A program made the translations under genes and the position numbers. Below are positions 26,148 to 34,108 of a DNA stretch of 64,000 nt, piece by piece. Each line of letters begins with the position of its first letter. The stretch's first letter is position 1. Below the pieces are notes generated by a model that saw nothing but the letters and a program-made list of their open reading frames with translations, searched no databases and was not told the origin of the DNA. Source of the DNA: Thermoanaerobacter sp. (lineage in GTDB: Bacteria; Bacillota; Thermoanaerobacteria; Thermoanaerobacterales; Thermoanaerobacteraceae); contig JADBKJ010000001.1 in the NCBI GenBank assembly GCA_014896455.1, forward strand, positions 45,405 through 109,404, in the 5' to 3' direction.

Positions 26148-28030
26148 AGGATAGCACCTCCCAGAATCACAGCAATTAAAACAACAGAAATATAATTAAA
26201 ATATTTTGTCAATATTCCTTCAGTTGCAAAAGTCGTAAGATAGTAGTTTCTTACATCATAACCATCCTCTTCTGCATAAGTAAGTCCTGCTGTATAAGGA
26301 GTAGTTTTTACAGCAATTCGTGTAGATTTTCTTATGGAAATTAGTGATAACACTATCGCTATACCAATTGTTATGAAAATAGGATAAATAGTAAATCCCC
26401 CGTTTGAAGTATATAAATAGCCTTTAACAGCTTTAAGAGCCACATCCATTTTCATATTCAATATTTGAGGCATTACTAACATATTGTATAAAGTTGAAAT
26501 TGTAAAACTTAATACAATAGCTATAGCTGTTAAGCTGTAGAGAGAAATACCAATTGCGGTATTTATATGCTCCCCTGAGCGCTTACTAAAATACGTTCCC
26601 GATAAAAGATTTCCTATCCATCTGGTGTAATAAAGTACTGTCAAAGCACTTCCTATCGCTAATATGCCAGAGATCCATATTTGATTAGCTGCTACTTCTA
26701 TTATAAGCCATTTAGATACAAGCATTCCAAAGGGTGCTGCCATAATAGTTAAAATTCCTATAAAAGTTATTGTCGCTGTTACAGGCATCCTATTTACCAA
26801 ACCCTTCATATCTTCAATATCTCTACTTCCAATATGTTGCTCTATCGTTCCAACGCACAAGAACAACAAAGCTTTAGACACTGCATGGAATATCAAAAGC
26901 AATATAGCTGCAGCAATAGCACTTGAAGTATTAATTCCAATGCTTGCTATCATAAGCCCTAAATTTGATACAGTAGAATATGCCAGTATCCTCTTGGCAT
27001 TGCTTTGACTTATAGCAAGGAAAGCTGTAGCTAGAAAAGTAAACGCACCGTATATCGCTATAAAGTCGCTTAACAATGTATTTCTAAAAAGCGGTGAAAA
27101 TCTCAATAAAACGTATATACCTGCTTTAACCATTGTACTAGAGTGCAAAAGCGCAGAAACAGGCGTGGGAGCCACCATTGCCCCAAGAAGCCAACTCTGG
27201 AAGGGAAGTTGCGCAGATTTTGTAAAAGCTGCAAATGCTATAAAGAACATTGGCAAAAGTATATGCTCAGTATCTTTTATGCTTAATACATCAACTAAAG
27301 ATATAGTGTTGTAGTTAGTGTAAATAAATATTATCCCCAGTAAAAGTGTAACACCACCCATCATGTTAATCCATAAAGCTCTTGCTGCATTTCTAATAGC
27401 TTCTTCTGTTTGGTCATGGCTTATCAGCATGAAGGAACTTAATGTAGTTACTTCCCAGAAGAAATACATCCACATCAAATTATTAGAAAATACTACTCCA
27501 TTCATTGCCCCTAGGAATATAAGTATAATAGCAAAAAATCTCGGTTGTCTTGTAGGTGATACATGTTTCTCTTCTTCATGATGGTCCATGTATCCAAAAG
27601 CATAAAGAGCTATTAGAGAACCAACAATTGATATAATCAAGTTCATTATAATAGACAGTTCATCTACTAAAAACATTGCAACTTCGTGTTCCTTTAACAT
27701 AAAAAACTCAAAGTATATTAAAGGAACAAGTTGTAATACTGCAAAAAAAGTCGCTCTCCATTCTTTAATTTTAAAAGAAATATAAAGAACATAAAGCAAA
27801 AGAGCAAAGTCCCCTATTTTGATGGCCACATCCATACCATTGTAATAAGCCGGGGAATTAAAAATATCAGGTACTTTTAAGGTCGCCAACATAATTAAAG
27901 ATAATAAAACGATTACACCTAAAGAGGTAGCAATAAAAGCCTTTCTAATAGAAGATTGCCTCAAAAAAAGAACAATAATACCCGCTATAATAGGAAATAT
28001 AATGCTTAGCAGTAATAAATTTGACTGCAT
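26144..28030 (-). CDS. echA: Ech hydrogenase membrane subunit A (NuoL/MrpA-like antiporter)
   Basis: A 628-residue polytopic protein with about 16 helices, of the NuoL/MrpA/antiporter family that carries protons or Na+. Core signatures are WMYFFWEVTTLSSFMLI (helix 5 Glu), FIAFAAFTKSAQLPFQSWLLGAMVAPTPVSALLHSSTMVKAGIY (Lys in helix 7 region and lateral motif) and ISQSNAKRILAYSTVSNLG. First gene of the ech-hyp unit, about 90 nt downstream of a consensus promoter. Confidence 0.96.
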   Translation of the reverse strand: MQSNLLLLSIIFPIIAGIIVLFLRQSSIRKAFIATSLGVIVLLSLIMLATLKVPDIFNSPAYYNGMDVAIKIGDFALLLYVLYISFKIKEWRATFFAVLQLVPLIYFEFFMLKEHEVAMFLVDELSIIMNLIISIVGSLIALYAFGYMDHHEEEKHVSPTRQPRFFAIILIFLGAMNGVVFSNNLMWMYFFWEVTTLSSFMLISHDQTEEAIRNAARALWINMMGGVTLLLGIIFIYTNYNTISLVDVLSIKDTEHILLPMFFIAFAAFTKSAQLPFQSWLLGAMVAPTPVSALLHSSTMVKAGIYVLLRFSPLFRNTLLSDFIAIYGAFTFLATAFLAISQSNAKRILAYSTVSNLGLMIASIGINTSSAIAAAILLLIFHAVSKALLFLCVGTIEQHIGSRDIEDMKGLVNRMPVTATITFIGILTIMAAPFGMLVSKWLIIEVAANQIWISGILAIGSALTVLYYTRWIGNLLSGTYFSKRSGEHINTAIGISLYSLTAIAIVLSFTISTLYNMLVMPQILNMKMDVALKAVKGYLYTSNGGFTIYPIFITIGIAIVLSLISIRKSTRIAVKTTPYTAGLTYAEEDGYDVRNYYLTTFATEGILTKYFNYISVVLIAVILGGAIL

Positions 28031-28115
28031 AAAAACACCTCTCTTAAAAATTTGACTAACTGCAACTTACATATTGTATACAGAATCCTAATTATTTGAT
28101 AAACCTTCTACAATG

Positions 28116-28144
28116 ATTATACGGTCTCACATGTATAAAGTCAA
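28116..28144 (-). promoter_or_regulatory. promoter of the ech-hyp operon
   Basis: TTGACT (28139-28144), 17 bp, TATAAT (28116-28121) on the minus strand, followed by about 80 nt of leader before the echA ATG. Essentially a consensus sigma-A promoter. Confidence 0.8.
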
Positions 28145-28186
28145 TAACAATAGATAATATTTATCATGAAATAATAATAATTTTTC

Positions 28187-28204
28187 ATGTTATTATTTTA
28201 ACAA
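28187..28204. promoter_or_regulatory. Rex-like operator upstream of the ech promoter
   Basis: ATGTTAT-TATT-TTAACAA matches 12 of the 14 fixed positions of the clostridial Rex site TTGTTAA-N4-TTAACAA. It lies 43 bp upstream of the -35 box. Next to it is a second inverted repeat, ATCATGAAA / TTTTTCATG (28163-28189). Confidence 0.35.
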
Positions 28205-28300
28205 ATTAGGCTCCTTCCTTTCTTAACTTTCTTTTAAATCTCCACTTATTAGAATTCATAATGCTCTTATTTTTTCTTATAATTCGTTTTATTTTTATCG

Positions 28301-28335
28301 TATAAAAGAAGCGCCTTTTATCAGACGCTTCTTTT
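28301..28335 (-). terminator. terminator of the FtsH-like gene
   Basis: GAAGCGTC-TGATAAAAG-GCGCTTC followed by UUUUAUA on the minus strand, a few bases after the stop codon. The rest of 28145-28300 is AT-rich intergenic DNA with the Rex-like repeat and no gene. Confidence 0.8.
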
Positions 28336-28342
28336 ATACAAA

Positions 28343-29824
28343 TCAAGCTATAGCGACTTCCTTTTCACCTAGCAGTTCTCTTAGTTTCTCTCCTGATATA
28401 GTTTCTTCTTTTCTTAAAATATCTGCAATCTCTTTTAATACTTCCAGTTTTTCTTCTAAAATTTCTTTTACTTTTCTTTCTTGGATTTGAATAATTTTAT
28501 TTACTTCCTCATTGACCTTTTCCTTAGGGACATCTTCTTTACTTACTATACCTAAATCGGACAATCCAGTATATACCATCTTCTTTGCAATATCAACCGC
28601 CTGTTCAAAGTCATTAGCAGAACCAGTACTTCTATTGCCCAAAACCAAAAGCTCAGCTACTGTACCCCCTAAAGCCACCATTATATTTTTTTCCAACTGT
28701 TCTTTTGTATAAATGAGCATGTCTTCTTTGTCTGTCTGCCTCACAAATCCAAGTGCTTTACCTCTTGGTACAATTGTCACAGTCGCAACAGAACCTTGAT
28801 TTACTGTTTCGCTTATTATAGCATGTCCCGATTCATGAACAGAAACTCTAAATATTTCTTCTTCTGTAGGTTTTTTATCACTTTTTTCTCCCAATATAAC
28901 TTTATCTACAGCCTCTTTAAAATGCTTTTGTAAAATAACTTCTGAATTAGCTCGCATAGCAAGAATTGCTGCCTCATTGCAAAGGCTCTCTAAATGAGCT
29001 CCAGAAAAACCAAAAGTATTTTCAGCTATTTCTTCAAGATTAACATCTTTTCCTAAAGGCTTATTCTTTGTATGAATTTTTAAAATCTGCAGCCTTCCAC
29101 TTTTATCAGGCAAGTCCACAACCACTTGCCTGTCAAATCTGCCAGGCCGCAAAAGAGCAGGATCTAATAAATCTGGCCTGTTTGTTGCAGCAATTACTAA
29201 AATATTTATTTCTCCATCGCTTTTAATCCCATCCATTTCCACTAGCAATTGATTAAGGGTTTGGTCATATTCATGATGGCTTTCATTAGTTCCTCTTTTA
29301 GCACCTAATATGTCAATTTCATCAATAAATATTATTGCACTGTTTTTGCCTTCTTTTCTAGCAAGATTTTTTGCTGTTTCAAAAAGGTTTCTAACTCTTT
29401 GAGCACCTACTCCTGCATACATTTCTATAAATTCACTACCTGAAGTAGCCATAAAGCTGGAATTTGTATATTTTGCAGCTGCTTTAGCTAATAAAGTCTT
29501 ACCAGTTCCAGGAGGTCCTGTCAGTAATATGCCCTTGATAGGCCGTATACCCATTTTGGATATTTTCTCCCTATTTATTACAAAATCCAAGGCTTCTTTT
29601 AACTCAGAAATAGCAGTATTTTGTCCTCCAATATCTTCAAAGGATATTTCCGATTCGGGTTTTATAATATTTTTGTTTCCTGGTATTAACCCTTTATTTT
29701 CCATAACATAATTAAAAAGTAAAAAAGTGCCTGACAAAAAAAGTAAAGGAGCCACATTTATACCTAGAAAAGCTGCAAATATAGCAAACGCGATAGTTAT
29801 TCCCAGTAAAATTTCTTTGACCAT
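28343..29824 (-). CDS. short FtsH-like membrane AAA metalloprotease
   Basis: A 493-residue FtsH paralogue. Two closely spaced N-terminal hydrophobic segments (about 4-22 and 25-40) replace the usual pair separated by an extracytoplasmic domain of about 70 residues. Then: Walker A GPPGTGKT (103-110), Walker B IIFIDEID (164-171), second region of homology ending RPGRFDRQ (226-233), zinc motif HESGH (330-334) and third ligand Asp in GSANDFEQA (about 405). All catalytic residues are kept. It follows a membrane-anchored gene with no gap. A damaged inverted copy of its codons 104-380 lies at 31334-32158. Confidence 0.9.
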   Translation of the reverse strand: MVKEILLGITIAFAIFAAFLGINVAPLLFLSGTFLLFNYVMENKGLIPGNKNIIKPESEISFEDIGGQNTAISELKEALDFVINREKISKMGIRPIKGILLTGPPGTGKTLLAKAAAKYTNSSFMATSGSEFIEMYAGVGAQRVRNLFETAKNLARKEGKNSAIIFIDEIDILGAKRGTNESHHEYDQTLNQLLVEMDGIKSDGEINILVIAATNRPDLLDPALLRPGRFDRQVVVDLPDKSGRLQILKIHTKNKPLGKDVNLEEIAENTFGFSGAHLESLCNEAAILAMRANSEVILQKHFKEAVDKVILGEKSDKKPTEEEIFRVSVHESGHAIISETVNQGSVATVTIVPRGKALGFVRQTDKEDMLIYTKEQLEKNIMVALGGTVAELLVLGNRSTGSANDFEQAVDIAKKMVYTGLSDLGIVSKEDVPKEKVNEEVNKIIQIQERKVKEILEEKLEVLKEIADILRKEETISGEKLRELLGEKEVAIA

Positions 29825-30343
29825 CTAGCTTTCCCCCTTGTAAACTTCACGTGGTATTATTTTATATAAATAATGAGAACCATCTCTTAAATCTAAATAG
29901 ATGTTTTGCTTATCAATATATATATAAGATATTACACTATTTTTACTTGAAATTTCTTTTATTGCATCATACATCTTCATATAATCGCCTTTTTGTATGC
30001 CTTCGTAAATTGAAAACTGAGAGTTATAATAAACATTATTTAACTTCACATTAGGATTGTCAATAAGTAAAACATTTATTTTAGCAGGATATTTATTTAC
30101 CTTATTTTCTATTTCTTTGTAAGTTTCCATTAAATTTTCTACTTCTCCTAATCTAACTCTTATAATATATTCATTGTTATCGATTGAAATATTTACCATT
30201 TTAACAAATTTAACTGTACTTACATCTTTTGAAATCTTATCGGGCAAAATTTTATTTTGATACAATTGAAAGCTGGCAAATAAAAAACCTAAAACTACTA
30301 CAAAAGTTATCAAAACAATCTGCCATCTTATCCCCTTGAGCAA
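29825..30343 (-). CDS. membrane-anchored protein of unknown function, paired with the FtsH-like protease
   Basis: About 172 residues: one N-terminal membrane helix (about residues 10-27, IVLITFVVVLGFLFASF) followed by a hydrophilic extracytoplasmic domain with alternating beta-rich and charged segments; no motif recognised. TTG at 30343 is the likely start, 8 nt after AAGGAG; a GTG three codons earlier overlaps that site. It abuts the FtsH-like gene by 0-1 bp, so the two are almost certainly cotranscribed and possibly interact. It could supply the extracytoplasmic domain that the short protease lacks. Confidence 0.75.
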   Translation of the reverse strand: MLKGIRWQIVLITFVVVLGFLFASFQLYQNKILPDKISKDVSTVKFVKMVNISIDNNEYIIRVRLGEVENLMETYKEIENKVNKYPAKINVLLIDNPNVKLNNVYYNSQFSIYEGIQKGDYMKMYDAIKEISSKNSVISYIYIDKQNIYLDLRDGSHYLYKIIPREVYKGES

Positions 30344-30373
30344 AACTCTCACTCCTTGTCTATGATATACTGT

Positions 30374-30403
30374 ATTATATCATAGAATATATACCAAGTA
30401 CAA
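30374..30403 (-). promoter_or_regulatory. promoter of the FtsH-like operon
   Basis: TTGTAC (30398-30403), 18 bp, TATAAT (30374-30379) on the minus strand, about 30 nt upstream of the TTG start. Confidence 0.6.
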
Positions 30404-30475
30404 TATTAAAAATTTTGTTTTTCTATTTAGAAGGAGTATAATTAAATTAAACTTTAAAGAAGGAGGTAAATTCGC

Positions 30476-30832
30476 ATGAGAATAGCTGCTACAATAACAA
30501 AAGAAGGCTATATTGAAAAACTTCCCGACGGCCCACATATAATTATTTTTGATACACAAAAAGAAAATACTGAAAAGTACGATAATCCAGGATACTTTCT
30601 AAAAGAAGGAAGAAGAAGTGCTATTGTAGATTTTCTTCTTGACCAAAAAACTGATGTAGTAATAAGTGTGCCTGAAGCTTTTTGCAGTCTTTCTTATGGA
30701 AAAGCAAAACAAAAAGGGCTAAAATTTATACGTCTTGAGAAAAGTTTGCCTTATGAAGAAGTTATACAAAACCTCTCAAAATATTTGGAAAACTTGACTG
30801 ATTCAATTCCTGAAGATGAACTTGCCAAATAA
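30476..30832 (+). CDS. NifX/NifB C-domain-like protein (FeMo-cofactor-biosynthesis fold)
   Basis: A 118-residue protein beginning MRIAATITKEGYIEKLPDGPHIIIFDTQKEN. Its layout resembles small dinitrogenase-cofactor-type proteins: N-terminal beta strand, a YFLKEGRRSAIVDFLLDQKTDVVI helix, then VPEAFCSLSYGKAKQKGLKFI where related proteins read CGGMGPRA. There is no nitrogenase in view, so it would be a stand-alone member, as is common in anaerobes. GAAGGAGG precedes the ATG. Family assignment is moderate only. It ends in a terminator hairpin that abuts repeat copy C. Confidence 0.6.
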   Translation: MRIAATITKEGYIEKLPDGPHIIIFDTQKENTEKYDNPGYFLKEGRRSAIVDFLLDQKTDVVISVPEAFCSLSYGKAKQKGLKFIRLEKSLPYEEVIQNLSKYLENLTDSIPEDELAK

Positions 30833-30853
30833 AAAAGCCTCACAAAGAGGCTT
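30832..30853 (+). terminator. terminator hairpin of the NifX-like gene
   Basis: AAGCCTC-ACAAA-GAGGCTT follows the stop codon. The U-tract is missing because repeat copy C begins directly after the stem. Confidence 0.6.
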
Positions 30854-31116
30854 CAGTTTGTTGACAAAGTTAAAAAATATTCAAAGGAGATATTTTGCAT
30901 CGTCACTCCGATGTTCCAAAGCGACAAAACTAAACTCGACTTTCGGGTTCCGGCAGGGTACCGGGCACAATCGACGTCCTGTCTCAGGTGCCCGCCTCCG
31001 CCCTCCTTGGCTTCGGCCCTGCCTCCACCCTCAGTCTCGCTAAGTTTTGTTGCCGCTTTGTCACAAGTCGCTCCGATCGCAAAATATCTCCTTTACGAAA
31101 GTTTGTCTACAGTCTG
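30854..31116 (+). repeat. terminator-associated palindromic repeat, copy C
   Basis: 263 bp, close to copies A and D in the core (CAGGGTACCGGGCAC ... GTGCCCGCCTCCGCCCTCC) and with standard ends. Its small hairpin reads AACTCGACTTTCGGGTT, with A-T where copy A has G-C. Unlike A, B and D, its two flanks are different terminators: left AAGCCTC..GAGGCTT of the NifX-like gene, right AAGTCAG..CTGACTT of the ANTAR remnant. The region to the right is rearranged. Confidence 0.9.
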
Positions 31117-31146
31117 AAAGTCAGTCATTATTGGCTGACTTTTTTG
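31117..31146 (-). terminator. terminator of the ANTAR gene remnant
   Basis: AAAGTCAG-CCAATAATGA-CTGACTTT hairpin at the stop codon. On the minus strand the U-tract is lost to the repeat element. On the plus strand it is followed by UUUUUU. Confidence 0.55.
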
Positions 31147-31333
31147 CTGTGATATATTCTTGTAATATCATTTCAGCTATTACTTCCATTGGAATTGACA
31201 TATCCATGCTCATCTTTCTCATAATTTTATAAGCTTCCTCTTCACCCAATCCTTTAGCTTTCATAATATACCCTTTTGCTTTTTCAATCTTTTTTCTCGC
31301 TTCAAGTTCATGCTTTAATTTTTGAATTTCTTC
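31121..31333 (-). pseudogene. C-terminal remnant of an ANTAR-domain response regulator
   Basis: Seventy codons remain open to a normal stop and read [21 protein letters not shown].., then YIMKAKGLGEEEAYKIMRKM and MSIPMEVIAEMI. This is a typical ANTAR RNA-binding domain preceded by the coiled-coil linker found in AmiR/NasR-type antiterminator response regulators. The receiver domain and start are missing: at 31333 the sequence switches to the inverted FtsH-like copy. The three-helix ANTAR core itself looks intact. Fragment is unlikely to be expressed properly. Confidence 0.85.
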
Positions 31334-32158
31334 CCTCCTGGAACTGTTAAGACTTTATTAGCTAAAGCAGCTGCAAAATATACAAATTCCAGCTTTATGG
31401 CTACTTCAGGTAGTGAATTTATGAAATGTATGCAGGAAGTAGGTGCTCAAAGAGTTAAAAACCTTTTTGAAACAGCAAAAATCTTGCTTGCTAGAAAAGA
31501 AGGCAAAAACAGTGCAATAATATTTATTGATGAAATTGACATATTAGGTGCTAAAGAGGAACTAATGAAAGCCATCATGAATATGACCAAACCCTTAATC
31601 AATTGCTAGTGAAATGGATGGGATTAAAAGCGATGGAGAAATAAATATTTTAGTAATTGCTGCAACAAACAGGCCAGATTTGACCGTCCTGCTCTTTGCG
31701 GCCTGGCAGATTTGACAAACCAGGTAAGTTTGTGGACTTGCCTGATAGAAATTGACTGCAGATTTTAAAAATTCATACAAAGAATAAGCCTTTAGGAAAG
31801 ATGTTAATCTTGAAGAAATAGCTAGAAATACTTTTGGTTTTTCTGGAGCTCATTTAGAGAGCCTTTGCAATGAGGCAGCAATTCTTGCTATGCGAGCTAA
31901 TTCAGAAGTTATTTTACAAAAGCATTTTAAAGAGGCTGTAGATAAAGTTATATTGGGAAAAAAGTGATAAAAACCTACAGAAAGAAGAAATATTTAGGGT
32001 CTGTTCATGGGATCAGGACATGCTATAACGCGAAACAGTAAATCAAGGTTCTGTTGCGACTGTGACAATTGTACCAAGAGGTAAAGCACTTGGATTTGTG
32101 AGGCAGACAGACAAAGAAGACATGCTCATTTGTAAAAGAGAACAGTTTGGAAAAAGTA
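31334..32158 (+). pseudogene. decayed inverted copy of the FtsH-like protease gene (codons about 104-380)
   Basis: The nucleotide sequence follows the functional gene at 28343-29824 almost base for base, from PPGTGKT to EQLEK, but on the opposite strand. It carries many 1-4 base indels and substitutions, including several stops. The first part keeps frame through compensating indels: [20 protein letters not shown] is followed by [20 protein letters not shown]. Walker A is mutated (GTGK to GTVK) and the HESGH zinc site is destroyed (CSWDQDM). Both ends are cut inside codons. Confidence 0.92.
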
Positions 32159-32202
32159 TAAACCTTTCTTAGAGCGTTTAATACTTGTTCTTTTGTAAGC
32201 AA
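32159..32202 (-). pseudogene. 5' remnant of an Mrp/DUF59-type gene
   Basis: A TTG start with GGGAGGTATAGAG upstream opens the frame LLTKEQVLNALRKV, the standard N-terminus of the MIP18/DUF59 domain of Mrp/ApbC iron-sulfur carriers (usual continuation YDPELG). After 15 codons it runs into the inverted FtsH-like copy. The rest of the gene is gone. Short, so the identification is tentative. Confidence 0.5.
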
Positions 32203-32310
32203 CTCTATACCTCCCATTGGTATTTTTTTGTTGACATTTATATTATAATATATAATCATTATTAATAGAATACCCTCAAAAAAATTAACCCATTCGAATA
32301 ATATAGTGGG

Positions 32311-32976
32311 GTGGTTAAGTTGGATATAAACGACAGAGTATACGTAGCTAAAAAAGACCCCTTCGAGAGAGAAAAATTAATTGAGGAATATACCCCCTTT
32401 ATCATAAAGCAATTGTCTTTATTTACAAACAAATACATAGATGAAAAAAATAGTGATGAATTAAGCATAGGACTTATAGCTTTTAACGAAGCCATAGACA
32501 GCTTTGATGATACAAAAGGCTCGTTCTTAAGCTTTTCAAGTTTGCTTATTAAAAGGCGACTTATAGATTTTTTACGGCAAAATCAGCAAAATACTATTCC
32601 TTTAGAACTATATGTAGAAAAAAGCACTGATTATGAAGCGGAAAATAGAAAACTAGAAATGATTTCTTTTGTAAACTTGCTAAGTCTTTACAACATAACT
32701 TTAGATGATTTAGTCAAACAATCTCCCAAGCACGCAGACACAAGAAAAATAGCTGCAAAAATTGCTTATACAATTTGTGAAAATAGGGGCTTACTGGAAT
32801 ATTTAAAAAGCAAAAAGAATCTTCCTATAAAGGATTTAGTAAATATTTTAAAAGTGAGCCGCAAGACTATAGAAAAACACAGAAAATACATAATAGCGCT
32901 AGTAATAATCATTTCTGAAGACTTGCCTATTTTAAAACAATACATAAGCCCCGAAAGTGAGGTATCAAAAATATGA
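32311..32976 (+). CDS. sigI: RNA polymerase sigma factor SigI
   Basis: A 221-residue SigI-family sigma-70 factor: region 2 (EYTPFIIKQLSLFTNKYIDEKNSDELSIGLIAFNEAIDSFDDTKGSFLSFSSLLIKRRLIDFLR) and a C-terminal SigI-type DNA-binding part (LPIKDLVNILKVSRKTIEKHRKYIIALVIIIS). In heat or polysaccharide stress systems it is held by RsgI, encoded directly downstream with an ATGA overlap. Start is GTG at 32311, or TTG at 32320 which is better spaced from GGGGTGG. The intergenic region to the left contains only the remnants. Confidence 0.93.
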   Translation: MVKLDINDRVYVAKKDPFEREKLIEEYTPFIIKQLSLFTNKYIDEKNSDELSIGLIAFNEAIDSFDDTKGSFLSFSSLLIKRRLIDFLRQNQQNTIPLELYVEKSTDYEAENRKLEMISFVNLLSLYNITLDDLVKQSPKHADTRKIAAKIAYTICENRGLLEYLKSKKNLPIKDLVNILKVSRKTIEKHRKYIIALVIIISEDLPILKQYISPESEVSKI

Positions 32977-34061
32977 AGGCCGTTGTAGTTCAAAAAGAAA
33001 AAAATAAAATTTATGTAATGACTGAAAAAGGGGAATTTAAATGTCTTAAAAATTTGCAAAATGTTGATATGGGTGAAACTATCGAACTTAATGAAAACTT
33101 TTTAGCTTTAAGGCATACTGCTAAAATTTTAATAGCTGCTTCTCTTCTTCTCGCATTAATATTTACTATTATTAATTTTAAATCACCAGAAGTTTACGCC
33201 TATGTGTATATAGATATAAATCCAAGTATTGAAGTTTTAATAGATAAAAACGCCAAGATAATAAGTGCCAATCCTTTAAATGAAGATGGAAAAAAAATCT
33301 TAAAAAATCTCTCTTATAAAGGCCTTGACATTACAACGTTTATAAATCAAACAGTAAAAGAATCACAAAAACTAGGCTTTTTAAAAGAAGAAGATACCAT
33401 AGTAATAACTACCGTTAATATAAAAAACTCACATGTTATAAATGAAGATATACAAAAAGCCATCAATGACATAAAAAAAACAAATGCTAAAATTCAAATA
33501 GAAACTTTGAAATCCAATGAAGTACAAAGAGAAGAGGCTAAAAAAGAAAAAACATCGCCTGGCAGGCTTATCCTCTGGGAAAAAGCTAAGAATGAAGGAA
33601 TAAACATACCAAAAGATAAATTAAATAGTCCCGAATTTTTTAAGGAACTAAAACAAGCTTATACAAAAATAAAAGAAAAACAGGATGAAAAAAAGATGAA
33701 TACTACCTCTCAAGATTCTAAAGATAAAGGTGTTCCTAAAGTTAAAATTACCCCTGATAAACCTGTTAAAATAAATACAAAAGACCTTTATAAAGAAGAA
33801 GCTACTCAAACTATAAAAAATGTAAAAAAAGAAGAAGCAAAAAATCAAAACAAATCAACTAAAAAAGATGAGAATATTGATAATAAACCTACACAAAAAG
33901 ATAACGGAGCCACAGAAGAGACAGAATCAAAAAAAAGCAATACCAATAATGTTTTTGATCAAAAAGAAGAAAATAAAGTAAAATCCAATTCTGATAAAAG
34001 TCTTGATAAAAATCCTTACAAAAATGTAAAAGAAATCGAAAACTACCCCCCAAAAAGATGA
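32973..34061 (+). CDS. rsgI: anti-sigma-I factor RsgI
   Basis: Membrane anti-sigma factor for SigI. Parts: N-terminal cytosolic anti-sigma domain (residues 1-50), one membrane helix (about 52-68), an extracytoplasmic RsgI-middle domain starting YVYIDINPSIEVLID. The Asn83-Pro84 pair is where RsgI proteins self-cleave before regulated intramembrane proteolysis. After about 180 the sequence becomes a low-complexity Lys/Glu/Asn-rich tail without a carbohydrate-binding or other sensor domain, so the signal is likely heat or envelope stress and not cellulose-type substrates. Confidence 0.92.
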   Translation: MKAVVVQKEKNKIYVMTEKGEFKCLKNLQNVDMGETIELNENFLALRHTAKILIAASLLLALIFTIINFKSPEVYAYVYIDINPSIEVLIDKNAKIISANPLNEDGKKILKNLSYKGLDITTFINQTVKESQKLGFLKEEDTIVITTVNIKNSHVINEDIQKAINDIKKTNAKIQIETLKSNEVQREEAKKEKTSPGRLILWEKAKNEGINIPKDKLNSPEFFKELKQAYTKIKEKQDEKKMNTTSQDSKDKGVPKVKITPDKPVKINTKDLYKEEATQTIKNVKKEEAKNQNKSTKKDENIDNKPTQKDNGATEETESKKSNTNNVFDQKEENKVKSNSDKSLDKNPYKNVKEIENYPPKR

Positions 34062-34108
34062 CAAAAATAGCGAAAAATATAATGAAAAAATGAGGGGAGT
34101 GTGGTTGA

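Noticed and set aside
30476..30832. Calling the 118-residue protein a nitrogenase-cofactor enzyme
   Set aside because: No nitrogenase genes are present and the motif match is only moderate; I describe it as NifX-like in fold.
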